DNA of 64,000 nt from Megaustenia siamemsis (GCA_032433765.1 JAVIAB010000051.1:46671986-46735985); one strand, 5' to 3'. Positions 22,505 through 33,594 are shown, numbered from the stretch's first letter. The notes: a model not told the origin generated them from the letters alone. Translations and numbers: made by a program.

Positions 22505-22798
22505 TATCAAAGAGGTCAACACAAAAAGGGAACTCCTAAAAAATTTCAGAAAGAAACAATCGACATTTTAGGGGCACATCATGAGAAGTGGACAGTTGGA
22601 ATACTTAGTTACAACTGGCAAAATAGAAGGAAAAAGAAATCGCGGACGACAAAGAGAGAAAATATTGGATAGCTTGATGTCTTGGCATGGAAAACAGTCA
22701 ACAACAGAATACTGTGCAACTACGATGCACTATAGATAGAAGATTGTGGAAAGACATGATCGCCTACGCCAACCGGTGTGGCACATGATGATGATAGT
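22505..22798 (+). pseudogene. LINE family B2 3' end
   Basis: Matches the tail of the minus-strand B2 element at 33877-35550: GAGGTCAACACAAAAAGGGA, CACATCATGAGAAGTGGACA, CGACAAAGAGAGAAAATATTG, GATCGCCTACGCCAACCGGT, ending (GAT)n at 22786-22795. 5'-truncated and frameshifted. Confidence 0.8.
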
Positions 22799-23014
22799 TT
22801 CTCATAATTATCAATGTAATTTGCAAATAAATAAATAAATATAAATATATACATATATGTGGCAAGGGACTCCTGTGGCCATGGCTGCCAGGGAAAAATG
22901 GATTAACACGCAAAATTCAGTTCCTAGTCTCTAGGGACTTCGTCAGAGGTAAACGCTGGCGTTCGAAAAAAAATGTATGTATATATATATATAATATATT
23001 ATCAATAATTATCA

Positions 23015-23395
23015 ATCAATATTAGTTTTACAAAATTATGAATACAATCAATATTAGTTGTGCAAAATTATGAATACAATCAATATTAGTTTAGCAAAAT
23101 CATGAATACAATCAATGTTAGTTTAGCAAAATTATGAATACAATTAATATTAGTTTAGCAAAATTATGAATACAATCAATATTAGTTTAGCAAAATTATG
23201 AATACAATCAATATTAGTTTAGCAAAATTATGAATACAATCAATATTAGTTTAGTAAAATTATGAATACAATCAATATTAGGTTAGCAAAATTATGAATA
23301 CAATCAATATTAGTTTAGCAAAATTATGAATACAATCAATATTAGTTTAGTAAAATTATTAATACAATCAATGTTAGTTTAGCAAAATTATCAGA
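23015..23395. repeat. 32-bp tandem minisatellite, about 12 copies
   Basis: Unit ATGAATACAATCAATATTAG plus TTTAGCAAAATT, repeating every 32 bases (for example 23102 and 23134) with few changes. It is preceded by shorter ATCAATAATT motifs from which it may have grown. Confidence 0.95.
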
Positions 23396-23950
23396 CTACT
23401 ATGTTTTAGGAAGGTTCATACTCTGAATGCTTACGTTTTTTGTTGTGTTTGATTGACAACCTAACAACTTTTTTTCAGTTTCACTTTGCTATCACCAGAG
23501 CTTGCTGTTTGCATTACTGTTTATTTGAAGACAGCGGTGTCAAGGTAACATTTCTATTAAAGGAAATATAATGTTGTCTTAGTATTACCACATTACAGGT
23601 TGATGATAGCTTTTCAAGAATGTGATATACTTTAAAAGCGTTGCGTTTATGAGCTGTACAAAACCAGTCACAACATGGCGCTGATAATTAACTCAAACAT
23701 TTTTTTTTCTATTTTGAGAAAATAAACAAACATGCTACAGATTTGAAATTATTATTATTTTTTTTTAAACAGTGAGTGTTTTCCGAAAAGTTGGATTTGA
23801 ATCAACTTTGGAAAGGGGATAGCGAAAAGTTTGCTTGACACTTTTTCTATGTGACTTCTTCAAACCACGTAAAAGAGGTGACTATTAAAAAACAATGATC
23901 TATTATTTTATTATCTTTACAATTTAGGTAATGTCATTATTGTATTTTTC
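23396..23950. other. No gene recognised
   Basis: AT-rich. Nothing beyond T runs at 23699 and 23758. Confidence 0.4.
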
Positions 23951-23954
23951 CCGT

Positions 23955-24235
23955 GTGTTACCGGGGCCTCATTATGAGGGAAGTAAAGAATAATGACATT
24001 GTGACCTCCCAGGCATGGTGTAAGAGGCAACTAAAGAGATTAATCGATGCCTTGACAAGCTGTCATTGTAAAAATATTGCTATGGAAACAGAATCATATA
24101 TTTTAGAAGCAGTGATTTCTGCAATATGTGCCAATATCTATATATTTGGCACGCAAGGTTTCTGTTTTGGAGATTGTGGTTCTGCCCTATGTGCCATCTT
24201 CGGCTCGAAAGGACAATACATTGAAAGATTATTGT
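23955..24235 (+). repeat. Dispersed repeat J, copy 2
   Basis: Plus-strand counterpart of 13335-13585, from TTACCGGGGCCTCATTATGAG to TTCGGCTCGAAAGGACAATA. A 123-codon frame (23953-24324) covers it and includes LKRLIDALTSCHCKN and GTQGFCFGDCGSALCAIFGS, but the other copy has stops in this frame and the ORF overruns the repeat. It is probably non-coding. Confidence 0.75.
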
Positions 24236-24525
24236 ATTTACCCATGAATTTTTGGTGGCGTGAATCTTACTTTAGATTCCAATCTCTAAAACGTTTTGGC
24301 GTCACTGCAGGCGGGATATTTTAATATCTGTTAGGTCTCTGTTCCAGCAACCAAAAAGTGTTCTTTCTAATCTGTTCTAGTGAATGTGAAACGTTCTGAA
24401 AAAATGGTACGCTGCTCATATTGCACACTTCCGGGTCACTGTAACAATTGTCGTAGGCAACTCATCCTTCACACGCACACCGAATCCGTGTAGACTTCGT
24501 GATCAGTGAACATGCCCTAGATATT
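24236..24525. other. No gene recognised
   Basis: Unassigned sequence between repeat J and a short-unit repeat. Confidence 0.35.
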
Positions 24526-24529
24526 GGAG

Positions 24530-24725
24530 GCGGAAAATCATCGCAGAAATTTCATGAAGAGAAAAATCTTTATGGGGAAATTCCATCGCAGTTAAATTTC
24601 ATCGATGGATTATTCATCTCCGCGAAAATTCATCGCAGGGAAATTCATCTCAGGAAAAATTCATCACATGATAATTCATCGCAAGATAAATCATCTCCAT
24701 GAAAATCTTCATGGGGAGAGTTCAT
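24530..24725. repeat. Degenerate AAATTCATCGCA repeat
   Basis: Motifs such as GAAATTCATC, AAATTCATCGCAGG and AAATCATCTCC recur at 12-20-base intervals. A 67-codon frame across it is a repeat product. Confidence 0.6.
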
Positions 24726-24829
24726 AAACTTTTCCTTTCGATTTTTTCCCGTTCTTATAACATGTAGACAGAAACAGAAGCGTCCATATATGATCCCAAG
24801 TTATAGTGGATCTTTTTTTTTGGACCGAC

Positions 24830-25015
24830 CAGGCTCTACGGTTCACCCAACCTCAAGATATGGGTGCCAGAGATTTTTCCTTGAAGTAGAAGCGGATACC
24901 AGCCATATCAGCAAAATGTGCCGTGGTCATGGAAAAATAAGGTCACTAACACCGTATTTCCCATACGTGTAGCGGGGCAAGGGAAGTGAATCTTTACATT
25001 TTACTCCTTTTATAT
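24830..25015 (+). mobile_element. Old SINE-1 copy without tRNA head
   Basis: Collinear with the SINE-1 body: GGTTCACCCAACCTCAAGAT, AGCGGATACC, GGTCACTAACACCGTATTTC, then the AGCGGGGCAAGGGAAGTGAA tail. It is much more diverged than the copies at 12195 or 45203. The A and B boxes are not present. Confidence 0.6.
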
Positions 25016-25049
25016 AAAACGTTCTAGCTGTCCCTTAATATTACATTCC

Positions 25050-25870
25050 AAAAAAGGTAATAATTGCTTCAGCATTCCCAAAAACGTCATTCATAATTTC
25101 TTCAGCATTCTCAAAAAAGTCATTCATAATTTCTCCAGCATTCCCAAAGCGTCATTTATAATTTCTTCATCATTCCCAAAGTGACATTCATAATTTCTTC
25201 AGCATTCTCAAAAACGTCATTCATAATTTCTTCAGCATTCCCAAAGCGTCATTCATAAATTTTTCAGTATTCCCAAAGCGTCATTCATGATTTCTTCAGC
25301 ATTCTCAAATACATCATTCACAATTTCTTCAGCATTCCCAAAACGTCATTCATAATTATTCAGCATTCCCAAAGCGTCATCCATAATTTTTAAACATTCC
25401 CAATGCGTCATCCTTAATTTTTCAGCATTCCCAAAGCGTCATCCATAATATTTAAAAATTCTCAAAGCGCCATCCATAATTTTTCAGCATTCTCAAAGCG
25501 CCATCCATAATTTTTCAGCATTCTCAAAGCGCCATCCATAATTTTTCAGCATTCCCAAAGCGTCATCCATAATTTTTTAACATTTCCAAAACTTCATCCA
25601 TAATTTCTTCAGCATTCTCAAAAACCTCGTTCATAATTTCTTCAGCATTCCCAAGGCGTCATTCATAATTTCTTCAGCATTCTCAAAGCGTCATCCATAA
25701 TTTTTAAACATTCCCAAAGCGTATCCATAATTTTTTTTCGGCATTCCCAAGGCGTCATTCATAATTTCTTCAGCATTCTCAAAAACTTCATTCATAATTT
25801 CTTCAGCATTCACAAGGCGTCATCCATAATTTTTTTTCAGCATTCCCAAGGCGTCATCCATAATTTCTTT
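25050..25870. repeat. 32-bp tandem minisatellite, about 25 copies
   Basis: Units of the form ATTCATAATTTCTTCAGCAT plus TCCCAAAGCGTC, with CATCCATAATTTTTAAACATT variants. Unit length drifts between 29 and 36 bases from T-run changes. Unrelated in sequence to the 32-bp array at 23015. Confidence 0.95.
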
Positions 25871-26430
25871 TCTGGTTTCTTCTGAAATGCTTTTCTTGTC
25901 AGGCCTGTTTATCATATTTCGTCTATCATACACCTACCATTTACTTACAAATACAACAAACCAATAACTAATTTGTTTATAGTTTAACCAGACCGTTTCT
26001 TATCAAAATTATTTTTTCACCCCATAACAAATTAAACAATAGATCGTTAAAAGATCAAATTTAGCAACTGTCTGGAAATATACTTTAAATTAGTAAACGA
26101 ATACATATGTAAAACTGCAGATAATCGCTTTTAAATCTATGACTTTCAGCTGGATGTCCATGTTTCCTAAGGGTCACAACATACTACTGAGAGGCTAAAA
26201 TAGGATGGCAGAAAATTGTGCACTCCCGAATTTATCTGACCTGATCAAACACACAAATAAGTATATACATTCGCATGTTTAACACAATGTTTTTCACAAT
26301 ATAAATGTTAACAATTCAACTTATTTCGTAAGTTATATGATTATACAATTTTCCATTTAGTCTGACATTGTTCGATTGCATTTGTTGGTACAGTCACGCT
26401 CTTTGTTGTTATGCTGACACTTGTTGGATA
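25871..26430. other. No gene recognised
   Basis: AT-rich spacer between the minisatellite and the paired SINEs. Confidence 0.4.
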
Positions 26431-26433
26431 GTA

Positions 26434-26640
26434 AGTAAGTAGTAAAGTGCCCCGTCACGCCAAGTGGCGTATAGGGAATATGATGTTAGTGACCATAATA
26501 TATTACAGACAATCGGCACACATTTTTGGGATAATGTGGTTGACATTACGCCCGTGACGTTTACTTTCCCAGAAAAAAACGGGTACTCATTTAAGGCTGG
26601 GTGGATCCTGAAGCCGTCTATCAGGATCCAAATTCATATG
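26434..26640 (-). mobile_element. SINE-1 copy lacking the tRNA head
   Basis: Minus-strand SINE-1 from its tail (AGTGCCCCGTCACGCCAAGT, 26446) to the region just before the B box (GAAGCCGTCTATCAGGATCC, 26610). It stops there, so the A and B boxes are lost. It lies head-to-head with the next SINE-1, about 20 bases away. Confidence 0.8.
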
Positions 26641-26659
26641 TAATATGTTATCTGTTAAG

Positions 26660-26920
26660 GGAGCCGCGATAGCTCAGTGGTTAGTTAACTGGACTACAAA
26701 GGATATGGGGTAGGGTTCGATCCCAACAGACAGTTTCCGGGCCACTTACACCCAGCCTTAAATGGGTACCGGATTTTTTTCTGGGAAAGTAAAGCGGCAT
26801 GGGCGTAATACCGACCACATTACCCCAAAAATCAAGTGCCGAAGGTCTGTAAAATTTATGGTCACTAACACCATATTCCATATACACCACTTGGTGTGAC
26901 AAAGGTAGTTTACTTTTTTA
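26660..26920 (+). mobile_element. SINE-1, full-length copy
   Basis: Head GAGCCGCGATAGCTCAGTGG (26662), A box TAGCTCAGTGGTTAG, B box GGTTCGATCCC at 26715, then the SINE-1 body to CACTTGGTGTGACAAAGGTA and a short T run. Together with the preceding minus-strand copy it forms a roughly 200-base-arm inverted repeat. No clear target duplication was found. Confidence 0.85.
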
Positions 26921-27600
26921 CTATAAATGAAATGCAACTAGATTAAAGGTACGGTAAAGTACGAGACTTGAATATGCTTTTTTTTAATATACTTTTTTTT
27001 TTTACTTATGTTATCTATTAGATAAATATAAATGTGCAGATTAATTATTAAAACCATGACAAATTTGGTCTCTGAAATCTCTTCCAGTGCACTGATAAAA
27101 AGCTTCCGTACGGAAAGAGTTAAAGTAGTCAAAATGAGATCACCCTCACTGATCATCACTTAAATATGGATTCGATCACGATTTAAAACTGTAATCCTGA
27201 AGTTGTTCACAACCACATATAGTCTAGTTATGCGTGTACTTCGTTTACAGCGTCAGGTTGGAAGCCGTAGGTTTATAAGCATCGTGGTGATGACGTGACA
27301 CATGGAACATTAAATAAAAAAAACAAGCAAAAAGCCGTCTTGTCAGGCTGAGCAACACCTGTTTAACTTAATTTTTTTAGAATAATAATTATTACAGGCA
27401 TGAAAACTAGTTTTGTAACTAAAGAGTGAATGCGTTCATTGACAGCTTATTACTGCGTGCGGTGTTGATGGTGTGAGATAGACAGTTTTGTATCTTGTGC
27501 AAGATTGCTACTAACAATCGCATGCTCAAAGTTGAAGTTAAACATATTGAGTTTGTCACTGAGTGCCGTCTCAGCTTCCAATGTTGACTATGTTGTAGCG
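26921..27600. other. No gene recognised
   Basis: AT-rich. The 73- and 74-codon minus-strand frames at 26938-27159 and 27419-27643 have no motif. Confidence 0.4.
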
Positions 27601-27602
27601 CT

Positions 27603-27649
27603 ATGTTGTACTGAAGGTCTGTAAAATGTATGGTCACTATCACTATATT
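27603..27649 (+). mobile_element. SINE-1 fragment, left part split by a LINE
   Basis: CTGAAGGTCTGTAAAATGTA then TGGTCACTATCACTATATT matches the SINE-1 body. The SINE resumes at 30747 on the far side of a LINE B1 element, sharing CACTATATT at the junction (27641-27649). Confidence 0.8.
27641..27649. repeat. Target-site duplication, left
   Basis: CACTATATT immediately before the LINE B1 start, identical to 30747-30755. Confidence 0.8.
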
Positions 27650-27887
27650 GGTCAGGTCAGGTAATTTTGCCTGCTACTGTATGCAGTAAATAGTACAACC
27701 TGTGGCTGGCCCTGCTGCCTTGCAGATAAGCTCGGGAGAGTAAAAGGCTAAGGGAGGTTACCCTGAAGTAAAACAACCCCACTGCCTTGTGGGTGAGACT
27801 TTTTAGTCAAAGGGCTAGTGGAGCCAACCGTAAAAAAAACAGACGGAAGGCAACAGAAAACCACCGTCGTAATTTCTTTGCACAATC

Positions 27888-29067
27888 ATGAATCGCCACA
27901 ACAATAGAAATAACGACAACAACGTTAAGGGGGATTCCAATGGAAAACCTTTGTTTGGTAGGGGACATCATGTGCTACAGGTTATACCCGATCGTCATCA
28001 AGCTACTGTAAGAAAAATAAAGATAAAACGAACTCTAAAAATAGGTACTTGGAATGTGAGAACACTCATGCAGAAGGGTAAACTAGAAAACATCATACAG
28101 GAAATGAAAAGAATGGGTTTACAATTACTGGGACTTTGCGAAATGAGATACGCCGAATCAGGGGAGATGTATTCTGATAAACATAAAATAATCTATTCTG
28201 GAGGTACTGAACACCAAAGAGGAGTAGGTATCATCTTGGATGCAGAAAGGGTAAGAACATTGAAAGGCTTTTACCCAATATCTGACAGTCCTTTTAGTGA
28301 AATTGAATGGAAAGCCAATAGACATAAATCTTATACAAGTTTATGCACAAAAAGCAGATAATATAGAGGAAACAATTGATAAATTTTACGAGTTAAATGA
28401 GGCATTTCATAAATGCAAACCACATGAAAACACCATAGTTCTAGGGGATTTTAACGCAAATGTAGGAAAGGAAAGAGCTGAGGAAGTAGTTGTTCATTAT
28501 GGCTTAGGCGAGAGGAATGAATGAGGTGAGAAACTTATTGACTGGGCAAGAACACACAACATGATGATAGGAAACACCTGGTTTAAGCAACATCCAAGAC
28601 GTCTGTGGACATGGAAAAGCCCAGGGGACAACGCAAGTAATCAAATTTATTATATAATGAAAAGCAATAGATTTGGAAACAGTCTGGTGTGTGTGAAAAC
28701 TAGACCAGAGGCACATTGCAATAGTGATCATGTACCAGTTGTGGGAAAGCTTAAAGTAAAATTAAAAACAATAAAACGAGCCATAGTTAAAATGAAGTTA
28801 AATTTAGATTTACTAAAATCAGACAAGAAGTTGCAAGACAAATATAAAATCACAATTCAGAACCGGTACAATGCAATAGAGAAGATACAAAGCATTGATG
28901 AACAGTGGGAAATGCTGAAAGAATCAATGCAACAAACATCAAAAGAGTTCATACCACCAGTGAGGACAAATTCAAGAAAGAAATGGATGACAGACGACAT
29001 TTTGCAGCTAATGGATACAAGAAAAAGAAATAAAGATGAGTATAAGAAATTAATAAAGAAATTGTAG
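27888..29067 (+). pseudogene. LINE B1 endonuclease region, broken
   Basis: Starts at ATG 27888 after a leader. The frame to 28361 contains KIGTWNVRTLMQKGKLENI (about residues 50-70) and LLGLCEMRYAESGEMY, the N-terminal signature of AP-type endonucleases, then GGTEHQRGVGIILD. A frameshift near 28315 moves coding to the frame at 28297, which continues VYAQKADN, IVLGDFNANVGKE (catalytic GDFNA) and, after a TGA at 28522-28524, NSDHVPVVGKL (catalytic SDH) near 28720. The TGA lies where a GERNERGE-type sequence would need Arg, as expected from CGA decay. In a working element this domain nicks the target DNA. Confidence 0.85.
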
Positions 29068-29235
29068 TAAAATGCAATGAAGCAAAAGAAGCATGGCTAA
29101 AAGAGAGATGCAAAGAGATTGAAATGCAACAAAAAAAAAAAAGATGATAAAGCTATATACAAACAAATTGAGGAATTAATAGGAAAAAAAACGCAATAAA
29201 AAAATGGATGTCTAAGATCAAAGGAAGGAGAACTG

Positions 29236-30284
29236 TTGATTGATCAAGAAAACATAAGGGAAGGATGGACAGAATACATTAAAGATCTTTATAATGATGA
29301 ACGAATGGAAGTAAATATTAAGGATAATGGAGAAGGACCAGAAATACTCAGAGAAGAAGTGGAAGACGCCTTGCGCAATATGAAAGCAGGCAAAGCTCCT
29401 GGACCGGATAATATAACTAAAGAAGAGATTGAAGCCATGGATGAATTTTGGAATAGCAATAATAACAAAAATATTGAATGATATCTACAACAGCGTATAT
29501 ATACCAGACGACATGCTCAAATCAATATTTATAGCCCTACCAAAGAAATCGTGTGCGATTGAATGTGATGATCATCGCACAATAAGCCTTATGAGTCATA
29601 TGACTAAGATCTTTAGTAGAAAGAGCCATAGAGGTAAAAACAGATCTATACCTATGTTTCATAGATTACACCAAGGCATTTGGCAAAGTAAATCACCAAG
29701 AAATAATCAAAATTTTAAAAAGCATAAACGTAGATAGCAAAGATCTAAGAATAATAAAGAACATTTACTGACAACAAGCAGCTGCCATAAGAACTGGAAA
29801 CCAATTGGGAATGTTTCAACAAATAAAACAGGGTGTTAGACAAGGTTGTGTGCTGTCACCATATTTGTTTAATATTTATAGTGAGATTATTTTAAGACCC
29901 ATAAGGGGCATGCCTGGAATAACAATTGGAGGTCATAATATAAATAATCTAAGGTATGCTGATGATACAGTCTTAATCGCTAAGAGTGAAAATGAGTTAC
30001 AAGAAATGTTGGACATTATAGTGAAAGAAAGCAAAAATAAAGGACTCAGCCTTAATAGGAAAAAGACAGAGGTAATGGTAACAACAAAGAAAAAGACATC
30101 ATCTCAGTGCAAAATAAAGACAAGTGGAACAATATTAAAACAGGTAAATGAATTTAAATATTTGGGAACTTTTTTAACCTCAGACGGAAGATGTACAAAA
30201 GAGGTGAGATGCAGAATGGCTCAGGCAAAAGCAGCTTTCCAAAAAATGACGAAGAAACTATGCAATCCATTTTTGACAACATAA
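29236..30284 (+). pseudogene. LINE B1 reverse transcriptase region, broken
   Basis: Pieces in three frames: AGKAPGPDNI near 29390, IALPKKSCAIECDDHRTISL near 29535, then a deletion and frameshift to YLCFIDYTKAFGK (motif A, near 29655), and the longest frame 29805-30284 with QGVRQGCVLSP, NNLRYADDTVLIA (catalytic YADD, near 29955) and SLNRKKTEVM. Motif A has Gly where related copies have Asp after AF. About 35-40 residues between the ISLMSH and VERA blocks are missing. The same block survives in an unrelated minus-strand copy at 30895-31090. Confidence 0.85.
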
Positions 30285-30746
30285 ACAAGAAAAAGAGTTA
30301 TTAAATGTTATGTAGAGCCAGTCTTAACATATGGATGCGAATCATGGACAATAGGACAACAAACAAGAAGATCACTGGAGTCTGTAGAAATGTGGTTTTA
30401 CAGAAGAATGTTGAGAGTACCATGGACAGCTAAGAAGAGTAATGAAGATGTTCTGAGAGAGGTCAAAGCAAGACGAGAGCTAATTTCCAATATTAGGAAG
30501 AAACAATAATAATTTTTTGGCCATGTAATGAGAAGAGAACAACTGGAATATATTTTAACAACTGGAAAAATTGAGGGACTAAGAGATAGAGGGAAGCAAA
30601 GAGAAAAAAATAACAGACAGCTTAAGAGAATGGCTTGGCAGAAGGTCAACAACAGAAATGAGAAATGATAAATAGCTGCCGACATCGAAAGTTGTGGAGA
30701 GACATGATCACATACGCCAGAAGACCCGGTACTTGATGATGATGAA
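30285..30746 (+). pseudogene. LINE B1 C-terminal region and 3' tail
   Basis: After the stop at 30282-30284 the same frame continues with TRKRVIKCYVEPVLTYGCES and RRMLRVPWTAKKSNED, then shifts near 30510. Downstream are FGHVMRREQLEY and KLWRDMITYARRPGT, ending with (GAT)n. This is the thumb and C-terminal part; the repeated frame breaks confirm decay. Confidence 0.8.
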
Positions 30747-30755
30747 CACTATATT
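30747..30755. repeat. Target-site duplication, right
   Basis: CACTATATT immediately after the LINE's GATGATGATGAA end. Confidence 0.8.
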
Positions 30756-30805
30756 ACCTATACGCCATTTGACGTGATGGGGGCTCTTTACTTTTTATTT
30801 ACATG
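30747..30805 (+). mobile_element. SINE-1 fragment, right part
   Basis: ACCTATACGCCATTTGACGT then GATGGGGGCTCTTTACTTTTT is the SINE-1 tail, continuing the fragment that ends at 27649. Confidence 0.75.
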
Positions 30806-30894
30806 TTCTTTTTTTTTCTTAAATCTTTGCTGTCTACGGTGACTTCTAAAAATCTTGGTTTTTATGCTTTACTTTGTGAAATATTTGGTATAAT

Positions 30895-31090
30895 CTATGA
30901 AACACAGGTATAGATCTGTTTTCACCTATTAGGCACTTTCTACTAAAGATCTTATGATGTATATAGCATTGTTCGTATCTTTACCTCCAACAAATGCACA
31001 TTGTTCATCAATAATTTCTGGACTGATTTTGTTTCGCACTTTTCGCATGATGATTCTATGTAATAACTTTTTTCAAAAATAGGAAATTTT
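30895..31090 (-). pseudogene. LINE B reverse transcriptase finger fragment
   Basis: Minus strand translates as RIIMRKVRNKISPEII, DEQCAFVGGKDTNNAIYII, then VKTDLYLCF, with two stops in between. It is collinear with B elements between the ISLMSH block and motif A. It overlaps both sides of the deletion in the element at 27650, so it is a separate copy. Confidence 0.75.
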
Positions 31091-31134
31091 AATCCGTGAT
31101 TTCTTTATGACGTTATCCCCCTCTGATCTCCTAT

Positions 31135-31300
31135 ATAGTGAGATCCGATGTCTAATCCTCTTGAATAACGGCAATAACCAGTAGTTCCCATGTATACTTG
31201 CTTATGTTAAAAAAACCCTTGGCAGTTAACAATCAAAAAGACTAGACCATAAAGATGGTCGTTTCCGTAGCAAAATTGTCAACAGAAACTTACCCACACA
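31135..31300 (+). mobile_element. SINE K tail, copy 1
   Basis: GAATAACGGCAATAACCAGT, CCCATGTATACTTGC and CCTTGGCAGTTAAC parallel 52895-53000. These short blocks are the 3' half of the tRNA-like SINE at 52585-53015. The head is not visible here. Confidence 0.5.
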
Positions 31301-31939
31301 GTAGATCCCATGTCAAACTACGGAGTTCGTGCACGTGACCCAGGCTTGTCCTTAGTTTTTCTTAAGATACTCGAGGGAGAATATTCTGAGCACCAGTGGA
31401 TTCGTTTGGTGTGCAGTGATGATGATCCTAAACAAGAGCAATCTAAATATCTCCTTTTAAAATAATTTCCTGAGTGTTCCCCGTAATCTAAACACAGCTT
31501 CTTTAAATAGTGAGGTCAAATTAGCCCACAAATGATTGCTCTCCGCCAATTTTTTTCCAGCAGGCTACTCTTATCTCACGGATTATCTTATTTGACCGCG
31601 CTACTCGGCATTGTCTTCCTAGCCTTTGTATTTTGCGCCTCGTCTCTTACCAGAACTATCAACAAAGGCGTGTCATCATCTAACATTACAAAAAGCTTCA
31701 TACTTCGTTTGACCATATGGTGTAATCTAATATATGTTTTGTTAGTAATCTGATGTAATTCATTAAACGTTTTAAGCTGGATACTACGACACTCGATAAC
31801 AGTCTACCTTGTGATGTTGTTGTCAACCATTTTAAATCTTTGCATTTTTTTCCTCTTATAAATTATATTTTTTTCCTTCTAAGTTGACTTTAAATATGTT
31901 ATTACGTATTTCTGTACACGCACACACACTAACACACAC

Positions 31940-31974
<35 letters not shown>

Positions 31975-32150
31975 TCAATGTTTTGCTCAGTTTGTATTCA
32001 ATCATTATTTTTAATCCTTTGCTGCTTTGTAACTTCTTTGTTCACTTTCTTCCACCACCCAACTCTTCCTATCCCTATGTATATCAACAGTTCAATTACG
32101 TTTTCTTGTTAATATTTTAAACAACCAAACAATAAACGTGTAGATTAATT
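31301..32150. other. No gene; one (CA)n tract
   Basis: (CA)n with GC interruption at 31918-31974. The hydrophobic 73-codon frame at 31532-31753 has no recognisable family. Confidence 0.4.
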
Positions 32151-32152
32151 CC

Positions 32153-32354
32153 ATTATCACCCAATCAAATAGTGTATAATAAGATTAGTTACAGAACTAT
32201 CAACCAATCAGTGAACATGCAATGAGATGGGTGACAGTATCAACCATTCAGTGAACATGTAATGAAATGAGTAGTATCAGTCAATCAATTAACGAATAAT
32301 GAGATCATTCTAGTATCAGCCATTCATTATACAAGAAAGGAGATCAGTTCTACT

Positions 32355-32387
<33 letters not shown>

Positions 32388-32690
32388 CGTTTAATTGAAA
32401 CGCATCTAATAGTTATGCACCAATCAGTGAACATATAATAAGATCAGTTCAACTATCGACCAATCAGTACATTGTAAAAAGACTGGTTCTGCTATCTTAT
32501 CAGCCAGCAATGAACGCAAAATGAGACAAGATCCGCAAAGCAATTATCAAATCTATGAACACGGAAGGAGATTATAATTACTATCTAACTAATCGATCAA
32601 TACACGTGTAAAGAGATAGCTTCTACTAATGTAACCAATCAATTAAGTTGCAACATTTAATCCTAGCACGCCTGACCTTAATAAACATGG
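32153..32690. repeat. Degenerate ~45-bp repeats with CCAATCAGTGAACAT
   Basis: CCAATCAGTGAACATGTAAT and ATGAGATCAGTTCTACTATC motifs recur about ten times at 40-60-base spacing with heavy decay. A perfect (ATCA)n stretch lies at 32355-32383. Confidence 0.7.
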
Positions 32691-32854
32691 CAATCTTTGA
32701 AAAGCGGACCTTCTGAAGTATATATATAACAGAGATCAGTGAAAATATATAGAAGAACAAACAAAAAATATAGAGAGGCTACATCCAAAGGAAACATGAA
32801 AGAATAAGAATTGTACATAGGCACGAATGAATTAATCGGAAAATACATACAAAT

Positions 32855-33215
32855 TAATATATCTTTGTGTGTGCATGTCTGGGTTAGTGATATGTCATAT
32901 CTTTGTGTGCATGTTTATGTTAGTCATATCTCATATCTTTGTGTGTGCATGTCTCTTGTGTGTGCATGTCTATGTTAGTCATATCTCATATCTTTGTGTG
33001 TATGTCTATGTTAGATATGTGTCATATCTTTGTGTGTGCATGTCTATGTCAGTCATATCTCATATCTTTATGTTCATGTTTATGTTAGTCATGTGTCATA
33101 TATCTTGATGTGTGTCGGTGTTAGTCATGTCTCATATCGCTGTGTGCATGTCTGTGTTAGTCACATTTCATTTCTTTGTGTGTGCATGTCTCTGTTAGTC
33201 ACCTCTAGTGACTCG
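32855..33215. repeat. ~38-bp minisatellite, locus 1
   Basis: Units GTTAGTCATATCTCATATCT plus TTGTGTGTGCATGTCTAT repeat with small length changes. A stretch of about 100 bases (32865-32950) is nearly identical to 55560-55645, so the two arrays share a recent origin. Plus-strand frames here are repeat products. Confidence 0.85.
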
Positions 33216-33219
33216 GGAA

Positions 33220-33535
33220 GATGGTGCTCGTAAACCTGGAGGGCCGACCATCTAAGGGCAGAATCCCCCAAACAGAAAAGACAATCTGCTGCCTTGCAGG
33301 AAGATTGGGGACAATCAAAGACTAAGGAAAGCAAACCTGAATAAAATGCTGGCTGAAATCGGATGCACTGGGCCACTGGCGCAGAACACAGTGCAACGTT
33401 TTAACGGGTGTTCAATCAGTGTGGATCTGACAGACTCTAATTGTGATTTTCGGACTGTGGGGGCGATCAACACACTTAACCTGGCACCTGACTTCATGTG
33501 AGAGTCTGGAATCCTGCTCTGATTGAGTCCTGATC
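33220..33535 (+). mobile_element. LINE 5' leader-like region
   Basis: CTGCTGCCTTGCAGGAAGAT at 33288 and the following AAAGACTAAGGAAAGCAAAC resemble the leader of LINE B1 (27714-27760), suggesting a related element's 5' end. No endonuclease frame follows; a (GA)n tract starts at 33537. Confidence 0.4.

Positions 33536-33536
<1 letters not shown>

Positions 33537-33576
<40 letters not shown>
33537..33576. repeat. (GA)n microsatellite
   Basis: About 19 GA units. Confidence 0.9.
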
Positions 33577-33580
<4 letters not shown>

Positions 33581-33594
33581 TTTACCAAGAATAG

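Larger units (their letters stand above)
27650..30746 (+). mobile_element. Near full-length RTE-like LINE (family B1)
   Basis: The element inserts into a SINE-1 body. CACTATATT is duplicated at 27641-27649 and 30747-30755, fixing its ends at 27650 and 30746, about 3.1 kb. It has a 5' leader with CTGCTGCCTTGCAG (27714), an AP-type endonuclease region from the ATG at 27888, a reverse-transcriptase region, and a 3' end in GATGATGATGA. Single-ORF organisation and short-repeat tail fit RTE-like elements; clade assignment is from memory. Several frameshifts and stops, plus a deletion in the finger region near 29610, make it inactive. It is the reference copy for the B fragments elsewhere in the window. 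Confidence 0.85.

Noticed and set aside
23953..24324. 123-codon cysteine-containing protein in repeat J
   Set aside because: The other copy has stops in the same frame, and the frame extends beyond the repeat.
32869..33233. Cysteine/valine-rich short proteins
   Set aside because: Translations of the 38-bp minisatellite.
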